Below, one piece after another: positions 49,907-57,916 of a stretch of DNA of 64,000 nt. The notes beneath the pieces were generated by a model. That model searched no databases. It was not told the origin of the DNA and saw only the letters and a program-made list of their open reading frames with translations. Numbering within the stretch: the stretch's first letter is position 1; every line of letters begins with the position of its first letter. Source of the DNA: M1-B18 sp048264125 (GTDB taxonomy: Bacteria > Bacillota > Clostridia > Peptostreptococcales > Natronincolaceae); the NCBI GenBank assembly GCA_048264125.1, contig JBLXDM010000007.1, forward strand, positions 62,001 to 126,000, read 5' to 3'. Position numbers and translations under genes: made by a program.

Positions 49907-50590
49907 ATGGACCAAATCACCAAAAAAGTTAAATATGTTCCCGAAATAAAAGGGGTGCTAAGGAGTAAGTTTATAGAGCTGCCCCAATGTATTGCCAATG
50001 CCAGCGGAATTAAAATCTTTGGCAGGCGAATTAAATCGATTCTCTTCAGCACTGATGTTGCAATTATAAAAAATACAAATGCAGATGCAGTAATAGCAGT
50101 ATATCCCTTCACACCTCAGCCGGTTATAACTCAAGCCATTATATTAGCTTCAGATGTACCAGTTTTCTGTGGTGTCGGAGGTGGACTAACCATGGGGGAT
50201 AGGGTAGTCAACATAGCAGTTCATGCTGAGTTTCAAGGGGCAATAGGAGTCGTAGTCAACAAGCCAACACCCAATGAAACAATAAAGGCAATAAAAAAGA
50301 CAATAGATATACCAGTGGTCGTAACAGTGGTATCGGAGAATGAGGACATAAAGGCCAGAATAGATTCAGGCGTAGATATCATAAACGTCTCCGGCGCCGC
50401 AAGAACATCACTGATAGTTCAAAAAATAAGAGAAATATCATCGACAATTCCCATAATAGCCACAGGTGGAAACACTGAGGAAAGCATCAACAGAACAATA
50501 GAGGCAGGGGCAAATGCAATCACCTTCACGCCCCCTAGCATGGGGTCGATTTTTAGTGATGTAATGAAGCGTTATCGCGAAGAACTTTAG
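49907..50590 (+). CDS. TIM-barrel protein of unknown substrate
   Basis: 227 residues with alternating beta/alpha pattern ending in IIATGGNTEESINRTIEAGANAITFTPP. The strand-end motifs VPVFCGVGGG, GAIGVVVNKP, VVVTVV and INVSGAA, then a C-terminal ATGG phosphate-gripping loop, suggest a TIM-barrel of the HisA/ThiE-like (ribulose-phosphate-binding) superfamily. Often annotated as hydrolase in Firmicutes. Substrate unknown. Confidence 0.65.
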   Translation: MDQITKKVKYVPEIKGVLRSKFIELPQCIANASGIKIFGRRIKSILFSTDVAIIKNTNADAVIAVYPFTPQPVITQAIILASDVPVFCGVGGGLTMGDRVVNIAVHAEFQGAIGVVVNKPTPNETIKAIKKTIDIPVVVTVVSENEDIKARIDSGVDIINVSGAARTSLIVQKIREISSTIPIIATGGNTEESINRTIEAGANAITFTPPSMGSIFSDVMKRYREEL

Positions 50591-50838
50591 AGACTGTTGA
50601 AAAGGCCTCATCTGCTTCGTTGCTTAAAAAATTCCTTCGCTTTACGTATGTTTGTATACGTGCAGCTCAGGAATTTTTTTGCGCCTCGCATCTAAGGCCT
50701 TTTGAACAGTCTATTTTAGAAAAGCCTACATCTACGTCGTTGCTTGAAAAAACTCCTCGCTTTACGTATGTCCCTATACGCGCAGCTCGGAGTTTTTTCT
50801 GTTGCATAGGAATGCACTATTAAAGTCCTATGCAACAG
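50591..50838. repeat. Two copies of a long palindromic repeat plus a third hairpin
   Basis: The first unit (50592-50713) has near-perfect 18-bp outer arms (17 of 18) beginning AGACTGTTGAAAAGGCCT, inside them AAAAAATTCCT/AGGAATTTTTT and ACGTAT/ATACGT. The second unit (about 50735-50798) repeats the inner part with AAAAAACTCC/GGAGTTTTTT and the shared CGCTTTACGTATG. A third hairpin has 13-bp arms CTGTTGCATAGGA/TCCTATGCAACAG (50799-50811, 50826-50838). The units are related to each other and have no convincing gene; a dispersed REP/BIME-like or MITE-like element is likely. Confidence 0.75.
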
Positions 50839-50850
50839 GGGGGTGTTTAT

Positions 50851-51657
50851 CTACAATAGTTTTTCTATTGGATGAAGCTCTGGCTTCAGCTGGCTGAAGG
50901 TGGTAACATATTTGAAGCCCATCTGCTGTAGAAATTCCAGTGCATTTTTGAAGTCAAAGGCTACATGGCCTGTTTCATGGGAATCTGAGCCTATGGTTAT
51001 GATTTCGCCCCCCAGCTTTCGGTACATCTGAATTATGTCCCTGGAGGGATGGTAGTCGCCAACCCGGTAGCGAACACCGGAGGTATTAAGCTCAATTCCC
51101 TTGCCGTTTTTAATTAGGGCCTTTAAAACCTCCTCCACCATGTCCTGGTAGCTGTGGAAGGGAAGGATGATATCATATCCGCCATAGCGCTTTATAACGT
51201 CCAGATGTCCAAATACGCTGAAGCTATGAAAGTTTTCGGCAATATCCTTCATTTCACTGTAATAGTCTTCGTAGGCCTCCCGTTGATTTCGTAAATCAAA
51301 GTAATTGCCTGAATACAAGTCGGTTTTAGCCACACTGTGGATGGAGGATATTATAAAGTCAAAGGGCCAGTCGGCTGCATCCCTTGAATATCGTTGATAC
51401 AAATGGGGCTGTAGGCCAAATTCCACCCCTGCACGTATATCTATCCTATCACTATAGTGAAGCCTCAGTCGATTGATCTCCTGAAAGTATTCATCATAGC
51501 TTATGCTGAAGTCATTGCCGTTGCCATCAAAATCATAATCCACATGGTCCGTTATGCAAATGACCCTTAAACCCCTGCTTATGGAAGCCTCAACCGCCTC
51601 CTGCATGGTCATGGAAGCATCCGGTGAAAAATGGGAATGCATGTGAAAATCAAACAT
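50851..51657 (-). CDS. PHP-type histidinol-phosphatase family protein
   Basis: 268 residues. The PHP metal motifs are HMHSHFSPD (4-12), ITDHVDY, GVEFGL, SIHS, FGHLD and GSDSHETGH, fitting the HisJ/HisK family. The reaction would be hydrolysis of histidinol phosphate in histidine synthesis, but no his genes are nearby and some PHP proteins act on other substrates. Start ATG 51655-51657, AAGGAGG upstream. It lies on the same strand as, and 79 bases from, the arginine deiminase gene. Confidence 0.8.
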   Translation of the reverse strand: MFDFHMHSHFSPDASMTMQEAVEASISRGLRVICITDHVDYDFDGNGNDFSISYDEYFQEINRLRLHYSDRIDIRAGVEFGLQPHLYQRYSRDAADWPFDFIISSIHSVAKTDLYSGNYFDLRNQREAYEDYYSEMKDIAENFHSFSVFGHLDVIKRYGGYDIILPFHSYQDMVEEVLKALIKNGKGIELNTSGVRYRVGDYHPSRDIIQMYRKLGGEIITIGSDSHETGHVAFDFKNALEFLQQMGFKYVTTFSQLKPELHPIEKLL

Positions 51658-51736
51658 AGTGCCGCCTCCTTAGGAAAAATATTCTAATGCTATGGATAAA
51701 TTTTATATTTTTATCTATGCAATGTCAAAGTCTTTA

Positions 51737-52960
51737 TTATATTTCTTCTCTAATAAGGGGCATGCTCATGCATCTAGGGCCGCCTCTCCCACGGGAGAGC
51801 TCATAGGATTCAAACTCCAAAACCTCTACACCGCTTTGACTAAGGGCCTCGTTGGTGACATAGTTTCTGTTGTAGCAAATAACCTTTCCGGGTGCAACCG
51901 CTAGGGTATTGCTGCCGTCGCTCCACTGCTCTCTGCCTGCTGCTATCGGGTCGCCGTTTCCGCATCTTACTAGCTTCACTGAGGGGAGCTTTAAATATCT
52001 TTTTAAAATCATAGACAGCTGGTCGGTTTCGTAGGATATACGGAGACCATTATTTTTTGAAGGATGAAGGCTATATACATCCAAAGGCATTTCGATTCCC
52101 GGGAAAATGGTGAATTTATCATAATCCACCATAGTAAATACGGTATCAAGATGCATGAAGGCCCTGGTTTTTGGAATATCGAAGGCCAGCACCACCTCAA
52201 AGCCTTCATCTGACTCAAAGAGATTTTTAGCTACCTGCTCAACGGCAATTGGATCTGTTCTGTCGCTGATGCCGATGGCAACAACCTTAGGAGAAAGCAC
52301 CAGCTCATCGCCACCCTCAATAGGATGCGTTTTATCTCTGTTATACCATCTAGGGACATTTGAAAATTTGGGATGGTGGTTAAACAGATACTTGGCAAAG
52401 ATAGTCTCTCTATTCCTGGTTATGGAGGACATAACATTTAAGGTGACACCACTGCCGATAGAAGCGAAGGGATCCCTTTGAAAGTAAAGATTGGGTATAG
52501 GGTCTATGTAGAAGGGATAAGGATTCTTCACCAAATCTGCAAGATTTTTAATTTTTATGTCAGTAAGCTCCGATTTTCTTACTCCAGAAATACATTTGCT
52601 GATGAGCTGATGTGGAGAAAGCTTTTCAAAAAATGCCATTAGAGCCTCTCGGAGACCCTCAGTTGCAATTTTACCCTCTGTCAAAAACTCCACTAGAAAC
52701 TCCTCTCTAATATTGGGCATTGATAAAATATCCGCCATTAGCTCTGTGAGATAGTTAACCTCTACACCTTGATTTTTAAGGATTTCTGCAAATTGGTCAT
52801 GCTCTCTGCGTGCCTGCTTTAGATAGGCTATTTCATCGAAAAGGAGGCGATTTAGATACTCGGGAACTATATTCTCGATTTCCTCGCCGGGTCGATGAAG
52901 GAGAATGCTTTTCAAGGGACCTATTTCATTATATACATGTATGTTGCCGGTTTTGATCAT
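51737..52960 (-). CDS. arcA: Arginine deiminase
   Basis: 407 residues from ATG 52958-52960, nine bases after AAAGGG; the longer upstream reading has a non-protein-like leader. Family motifs: IHVYNEIGPLKSILLHRPG, YFQRDPFASIG, HPIEGGDELVL, MHLDTVFTM, GGPRCMSMPL with the nucleophile Cys near the C-terminus, and catalytic His in HLDTVF. It converts arginine to citrulline and ammonia, the first step of the ADI pathway. arcB and arcC are not in view. A cre-like site lies upstream. Confidence 0.93.
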   Translation of the reverse strand: MIKTGNIHVYNEIGPLKSILLHRPGEEIENIVPEYLNRLLFDEIAYLKQARREHDQFAEILKNQGVEVNYLTELMADILSMPNIREEFLVEFLTEGKIATEGLREALMAFFEKLSPHQLISKCISGVRKSELTDIKIKNLADLVKNPYPFYIDPIPNLYFQRDPFASIGSGVTLNVMSSITRNRETIFAKYLFNHHPKFSNVPRWYNRDKTHPIEGGDELVLSPKVVAIGISDRTDPIAVEQVAKNLFESDEGFEVVLAFDIPKTRAFMHLDTVFTMVDYDKFTIFPGIEMPLDVYSLHPSKNNGLRISYETDQLSMILKRYLKLPSVKLVRCGNGDPIAAGREQWSDGSNTLAVAPGKVICYNRNYVTNEALSQSGVEVLEFESYELSRGRGGPRCMSMPLIREEI

Positions 52961-53122
52961 ATTTAACAGCCCTTTCATAGTAAAGTTTATTGCGAGACAA
53001 TTTAAAATATTTAGAAAATATGCAAGAAGAATTTGGTAAACTTGTGAAATTTGATTAGTGAAAAATTGCACAAGTAAAATAAATTTCTATAAGACAAGCT
53101 GGGAATCACGAAAATCCACGGA

Positions 53123-53138
53123 ATGAAAACGTTACCAA
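53123..53138. promoter_or_regulatory. cre-like site upstream of arcA
   Basis: ATGAAAACGTTACCAA agrees with the CcpA operator WTGNNARCGNWWWCAW at 15 of 16 positions, with one mismatch. It lies about 165 bases from the arcA start. CcpA control of ADI genes is known in Firmicutes. The stretch 52961-53277 also has a 7-bp inverted repeat (ACTTGTG/CACAAGT, 53040-53075) and AT-rich DNA; nothing else was found. Confidence 0.45.
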
Positions 53139-53277
53139 ACAATTGGTATTTCAATACTGCTTTTAATTAAGCCTTATGCTTTATTATCTCTCTTTTTAAG
53201 AAAAATAAACAAAATAGCATTATAGGGCTTCTTCAGGGATTACAACAAAAATGAAATAAAAATTTTCAAAATTGCAA

Positions 53278-53306
53278 TTGACTTACAAATGAAATGATGC
53301 TATACT
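53278..53306 (+). promoter_or_regulatory. Promoter of the small cysteine-rich gene
   Basis: TTGACT (53278-53283), 17-base spacer, TATACT (53301-53306), near-consensus. Confidence 0.7.
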
Positions 53307-53344
53307 CAAATTGTAATTTGAAAAATCGATTGGGGGTATATCAC

Positions 53345-53488
53345 ATGGAAAATAAAGCTAAGGAAAATAACAAGGTTCAGGTAACAAGGGAATGCGGGGC
53401 TTACACATGTATTCATTGCGTGATAAACACCTGTATGCTTGATGAATGTGAGATGTTCGAAAGAAAGTTCTCGCAAGAGGGATATTAA
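53345..53488 (+). CDS. Small cysteine-rich protein
   Basis: 47 residues from ATG 53345 (TTGGGGG region upstream). CGAYTCIHCVINTCMLDECEMF has six cysteines spaced like a small metal-binding protein. No family recognised. It has a near-consensus promoter and a terminator of its own, so it is an independent gene, perhaps related to metal or stress handling. Confidence 0.6.
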   Translation: MENKAKENNKVQVTRECGAYTCIHCVINTCMLDECEMFERKFSQEGY

Positions 53489-53507
53489 TATATTGCAAAT
53501 GAAAAGG

Positions 53508-53545
53508 CCTGCTAATTTAGCAGGCTTTAATAGTTTTTTGAAGGG
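53508..53545 (+). terminator. Terminator of the cysteine-rich gene
   Basis: GCCTGCTAA (53508-53516) pairs with TTAGCAGGC (53518-53526), then a T-rich tail. It also faces the end of the ABC genes. Confidence 0.75.
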
Positions 53546-53567
53546 CTGACGAGACTTTAAGCCTCGG

Positions 53568-55346
53568 TTAAGCACCCTTAACGCTGTATTGAAGCTGATA
53601 AAGCTTGTAGTATATGCCTTCCTTCTGTAACAGGCTTTGATGATTGCCCATTTCTCTTATTTCTCCCTTATGAAGAACAATGATTTTGTCGCAATTCTGG
53701 ATGGTTGACAGCCTATGTGCAATGGCTATTGAGGTTCTACCCTTAATGAGCTTTCCTATGGCATCCTGTATAAGCTCCTCTGTCTCGGTATCTATATTGG
53801 AGGTGGCCTCGTCCAGTATAAGTATAGAAGGCTCAAATACCAAAGCTCTGGCAAAGGCTAGAAGCTGTCGCTGTCCTGTGGAAAGATTTGCACCCCGCTC
53901 CATAATGGCCTCATCATACTTATTTGGCAGCTTATCAATAAAGCTATGGGCATTAACGTATTTTGCAGCCTCAATAAGTCTTTCCTCAGAAATATCATGG
54001 TTGTTTAATATAATATTGTTTTTAATGCTGCCGGTGAAGATAAAGACATCCTGCAATACGATGCCGATATTCCTTCGTAGCTCATCCAGTGGCAGCTCCT
54101 TGATATTGACACCATCAATTAAAATTTCTCCTCTTTGTATCTCGTAGAAGCGGCTGATCAAATTTATAATAGAGGATTTGCCTGCACCGGTGGCTCCTAC
54201 AAAGGCGATAGAATCTCCAGGTGAGATTTTAAAGCTGATATCCTTTAATACCCAATCCTCATTCTTGTAGGCAAACCATACATTTTTAAACTCTATTTCA
54301 CCCTTAAAGGTCCCTAAACTTCGAGGTGCTGCTGCTTTCTTTATAATTGATTTTTGATCCAGCAAAGCAAAGATTCGTTCGGAGGAAGCCATAGCCGACT
54401 GCAGGATATTATATTTTTCCGTCAAATCATTTATTGGCTGAAAAAAGAGCTTTATATAATTGATAAAGGCAAATAATACGCCGAACTCGATATTTTGCCT
54501 TAATACCTGACCACCGCCATACCAAATGATTATAGCCATTCCCAATGCTCTTAAAATCTCCATAGAGGGCCTGAATACAGAGAAGACATATAGCTCTCTG
54601 TTATTGGCTGCCAGCAGCTCCTTGTTGGTTTGGTCAAATTTATTCATTTGCTGTAGTGCTCTACGATACACATGTATTGTTTTCATGCCTGTAATATTTT
54701 CGTTCAGGCTTGAATTGATTTTAGCCAGCTTCACCCGGACCTCTCTGTAGGCATCCCTTATTTTAATCCTGAAAATCATAGCTGCCAGCAGTACCAGCGG
54801 AATAACTGTAAATGAGATTAGAGCAAGCTTTAAATTCATCCTCATCATGATGATAATAATTCCCAGCAATAAAAATATGTCCTTAAAGAGATTGACAAGC
54901 ACTGAGGTATACATTTCGTGTAGGGTTTCGGTATCGTTGGTTACCCGAGTTACCAGCCTGCCCACAGGGTTTCTGTCAAAAAAACTTAGAGACATGCTTT
55001 GGATATGTGAAAAAAGCTCCTCTCTGATATTGTAGATAATTTTGTTGCTGGCATAGTTCAATAAATATACCTGAACAAAGTTGACTAAAAAGCCCAGTAT
55101 TACTACCACCAGATATACGAGGCTTAAGGATCTTAAGCCCGAAATATCCTCCTGTCCGACAATATATTTGTCTATGGCCAGCTTTATGATGTAGGGCTGA
55201 GCCAGCTCAATACCTGCAATTGCCATTAACAGGACTACACAGAGCACCAGCCAATGCCTGTAGGGCTTTGCATATTTCAACAGTCTAGCCATCAATTTAG
55301 AATCGTAGGCCTTGCCTAATATTTCTTCCTGATGTAAATTGTCCAT
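53568..55346 (-). CDS. ABC exporter subunit with intact ATP site
   Basis: 592 residues: six membrane helices in the first 310 residues and an NBD after it. Walker A GATGAGKSS, signature LSTGQRQL, Walker B ILILDEATSNID with the catalytic glutamate, and H-loop IAHRLS. Start ATG 55344-55346 behind AGGAGGTGA. It is 15 bases after the partner gene, so both belong to one operon. In the YfiBC/BmrCD class the pair forms a heterodimer; drugs or peptides are the likely substrates. The signature differs from the standard LSGGQ (STGQ). Confidence 0.88.
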   Translation of the reverse strand: MDNLHQEEILGKAYDSKLMARLLKYAKPYRHWLVLCVVLLMAIAGIELAQPYIIKLAIDKYIVGQEDISGLRSLSLVYLVVVILGFLVNFVQVYLLNYASNKIIYNIREELFSHIQSMSLSFFDRNPVGRLVTRVTNDTETLHEMYTSVLVNLFKDIFLLLGIIIIMMRMNLKLALISFTVIPLVLLAAMIFRIKIRDAYREVRVKLAKINSSLNENITGMKTIHVYRRALQQMNKFDQTNKELLAANNRELYVFSVFRPSMEILRALGMAIIIWYGGGQVLRQNIEFGVLFAFINYIKLFFQPINDLTEKYNILQSAMASSERIFALLDQKSIIKKAAAPRSLGTFKGEIEFKNVWFAYKNEDWVLKDISFKISPGDSIAFVGATGAGKSSIINLISRFYEIQRGEILIDGVNIKELPLDELRRNIGIVLQDVFIFTGSIKNNIILNNHDISEERLIEAAKYVNAHSFIDKLPNKYDEAIMERGANLSTGQRQLLAFARALVFEPSILILDEATSNIDTETEELIQDAIGKLIKGRTSIAIAHRLSTIQNCDKIIVLHKGEIREMGNHQSLLQKEGIYYKLYQLQYSVKGA

Positions 55347-55361
55347 TACGTCACCTCCTAG

Positions 55362-57110
55362 CTATTCCTTCTGTATTTTTTCTTCCAGCAGCTGTTTTTG
55401 ATATATATCATTATAAATACCATTAATACCTATTAATTCCTCATGGGTACCTCTTTCGACGATTCTGCCTTCCTCCAGAACAATGATTTCATCGCAGCTC
55501 AGTATAGTCGAAATACGATGGGCTATTATAATGCTGGTTCTATCCTTCATTTCGCCTTTTAGTGCCGAGAGTATTTTTTCCTCTGTATCGGTGTCGACAG
55601 CAGATAAGGAATCGTCCAGCACTAAAATTTTAGGCTGCTTTACCAAAGCTCTTGCGATGGAAACCCTTTGCTTCTGTCCACCGGATAGAGTTACACCTCT
55701 TTCCCCCACAAAGGTATCATAGCCCTTGGGAAACTGTATGATATTTTCATGCACCTGGGCCAGATTTGCAGCAGCTATTATTTCCTCCCGGGTATATTTG
55801 TCCAAAGCAAAACCAATGTTATCCTCAATAGTGGTGGAGAATAGGAAGCTATCCTGATCCACATAGCCTATGTTTTGTCTTAGATAATCCAACGGCAATT
55901 TTTCTATGCTTACCCCATCAAGCTGGATTTTTCCCTCTTCAAGGTCATATAGCCTTAACAAAAGAGTGGCGATGGTGGTCTTTCCGCTGCCGGTTCTGCC
56001 AATAACCCCAAGGCTTTTGCCGGCGGGTAGGTTGATGGTAAAGTCCTTCAGAGCATAGCTGCTGCTATGGGGGTACTTAAAGGAGACATTGTCAAAGGAA
56101 ATGCCTCCCTTTATAAAGGATGGCTTGATGGTATTAGGTAAATCAACGATTTCGGCAGGCTCCTCCAGGATTGTATTAATTCTCTTCATGGAGGCGGTTC
56201 CCCTTTGAAGTACGTTTATTACCCAGCCCATAGCCATCATTGGCCAAACCAGCAGCTGAAGATAAGCGTGGAAGGCAATAAAGTCTCCCAGTGAAATACT
56301 ACCATTTATAACAAGACTGCCGCCATAGCCGATGACTATTAAAAAGCTGATGGCGGAAACAAATTGAACGAAGGGAAGGAACATACCGTACACCTTAACC
56401 AAAGACATATTTTTGTCGAAGAGCAGCTGGTTGCTTTCATTGAATTTCTTTAGCTCCTCCCTTTCCTGAACAAAGGACTTTATAACCCTTATTCCTGAAA
56501 AATTCTCTTGTACGGTGTCGGTGAGTCCTGAAAAGGACTCCTGTACTGCTTTAAATCTGTCGCCTATGGTCTTGCCGCCCCATGCCATGGTGAAAACCAG
56601 AAGGGGTAGAGGGATTAACGTGAATAGGGTCAGCTTAAGGCCTGTGGTTGTAATCATCATAACAATTGCAATTACCGACATAAATACGGCATCCGTCACC
56701 ATTACAATTCCCATGCTCATGGCCATTCTTACAGCGTTGATGTCGTTGGTTGCATGGGCCATTAAATCCCCGGTTTTGTTTCTTGTAAAATAATTTGTGG
56801 AGAGCTTCAGTAAATGGGAGAAAAGCCTATTGCGAAGCTCGTATTCCAATCGTCTGGAGGCACCTATGATACATATCCTCCAGAGAAAACGAAAGACTCC
56901 GATTCCGATGCCCACCAGCAATATATATAGGGCGTACCTTATGATGCTATCAAAATCAAGGCTGTTGCTCTGTAGCTGGTCGGTAAAGCTCCGCAGTATT
57001 TCCGGCACCACCAGCTGCAAAACATCCACTATTAGCAGCCATATTATTCCAAAAAAATAATACCACTTATTTCGTTTGAAAAAATCCTTCAATGTTAATA
57101 AACTAGACAA
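55362..57110 (-). CDS. ABC exporter subunit with degenerate ATP site
   Basis: 582 residues from TTG 57108-57110 (GAGGTG seven bases upstream; the GTG at 57119 is within the site). Six membrane helices, then Walker A GRTGSGKTT, signature LSGGQKQR, Walker B ILVLDDSLSAVD and H-loop IAHRIS. The catalytic glutamate after Walker B is aspartate here, as in the degenerate half of heterodimeric exporters such as BmrC. It is the first gene of the operon and pairs with the next gene. Confidence 0.88.
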   Translation of the reverse strand: MSSLLTLKDFFKRNKWYYFFGIIWLLIVDVLQLVVPEILRSFTDQLQSNSLDFDSIIRYALYILLVGIGIGVFRFLWRICIIGASRRLEYELRNRLFSHLLKLSTNYFTRNKTGDLMAHATNDINAVRMAMSMGIVMVTDAVFMSVIAIVMMITTTGLKLTLFTLIPLPLLVFTMAWGGKTIGDRFKAVQESFSGLTDTVQENFSGIRVIKSFVQEREELKKFNESNQLLFDKNMSLVKVYGMFLPFVQFVSAISFLIVIGYGGSLVINGSISLGDFIAFHAYLQLLVWPMMAMGWVINVLQRGTASMKRINTILEEPAEIVDLPNTIKPSFIKGGISFDNVSFKYPHSSSYALKDFTINLPAGKSLGVIGRTGSGKTTIATLLLRLYDLEEGKIQLDGVSIEKLPLDYLRQNIGYVDQDSFLFSTTIEDNIGFALDKYTREEIIAAANLAQVHENIIQFPKGYDTFVGERGVTLSGGQKQRVSIARALVKQPKILVLDDSLSAVDTDTEEKILSALKGEMKDRTSIIIAHRISTILSCDEIIVLEEGRIVERGTHEELIGINGIYNDIYQKQLLEEKIQKE

Positions 57111-57161
57111 GCCCTTCACCTCAATTAAGTGAGTAAAACTGCATTATAAGATGAGTGGTGT

Positions 57162-57278
57162 GTTTATACAAAGTCAAAAGTTTCCTGCTTAGTGTCCCAC
57201 GGGCTAATTTATTAAAATTTTAAATGTAATGTTATTAGCCTTAGACAATGCGCGATAAACTTTTAACCTTGTATAAAC
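57162..57278. repeat. Nested inverted repeat upstream of the ferredoxin-AOR operon
   Basis: GTTTATACAA (57162-57171) with TTGTATAAAC (57269-57278), and inside AAAAGTTT (57176-57183) with AAACTTTT (57257-57264). A third pair CTTAGTGTC (57188-57196) with GACACTAAG (57313-57321) crosses it. The 370-base gap between the ABC and ferredoxin genes holds no gene I can support; it probably contains divergent promoters. Confidence 0.5.
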
Positions 57279-57480
57279 TAAAATATATCTGCAATTTCCT
57301 CAAGTATTTTTAGACACTAAGTAAATATTATTCTATACATAATCCGACATTCCTTCAAGCTTTTTTATTAAAGGCTGCACCCTATTTTGCTTATTGTGGG
57401 TTCAAGATAAGTATATTAGGGGGATTTAAGGAAAATAATAGTTTGTAGCCTTTTAAAATGTCCATTGGAGGTTGAGCTGG

Positions 57481-57906
57481 ATGACTGAAAGGGAGCCGGA
57501 GGTATTGGCAGTTAAAAATATTGGGCAATGTATAGGTTGTTATTCCTGTATGCTGGCCTGTAGCACCAATATTCATAAGAGCTTTTCGCTGCTTAAGAGT
57601 GCAATTTTGGTAAAGACCAGCGGTGGCTATCAGGGGAGAATGGTGGTCAACATATGCAGAGGCTGTCTGACGGCTCCATGTGTAGAGGAATGTCCACATA
57701 ATGCCCTAAGCCAGCGACAGGGTGGGGGAGTGCTATACAGGCCGGAGAACTGCACGGGCTGCAGGAAATGTATCGTCGGCTGCACAGTAAATGCAATTGG
57801 CTTTGATGAGGAGGAGAAGAAAATAATAGTATGCAGACAATGTGGCGCATGTGCTAGGCAATGTCCCCACGATGTCCTTGGAATGGAGGTGAGGGAATAT
57901 CTCTAG
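57481..57906 (+). CDS. Polyferredoxin partner of AOR
   Basis: 141 residues from ATG 57481 (GGAGGTTGAG site). Four groups of cysteines: CIGCYSCMLAC, CRGCLTAPCVEECP, CTGCRKCIVGC and CRQCGACARQCP, so up to four [4Fe-4S] clusters. The composition is that of electron-transfer subunits such as AorA/HycB-like proteins that partner with AOR-family enzymes. It is ten bases from the oxidoreductase start, so the two are one transcriptional unit. Confidence 0.85.
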   Translation: MTEREPEVLAVKNIGQCIGCYSCMLACSTNIHKSFSLLKSAILVKTSGGYQGRMVVNICRGCLTAPCVEECPHNALSQRQGGGVLYRPENCTGCRKCIVGCTVNAIGFDEEEKKIIVCRQCGACARQCPHDVLGMEVREYL

Positions 57907-57916
57907 AGCACCTGCT

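Noticed and set aside
50620..50823. A 67-codon frame in the palindromic repeat
   Set aside because: The protein repeats itself because the DNA is repeated; no ribosome binding site. Interpreted as a repeat element only.
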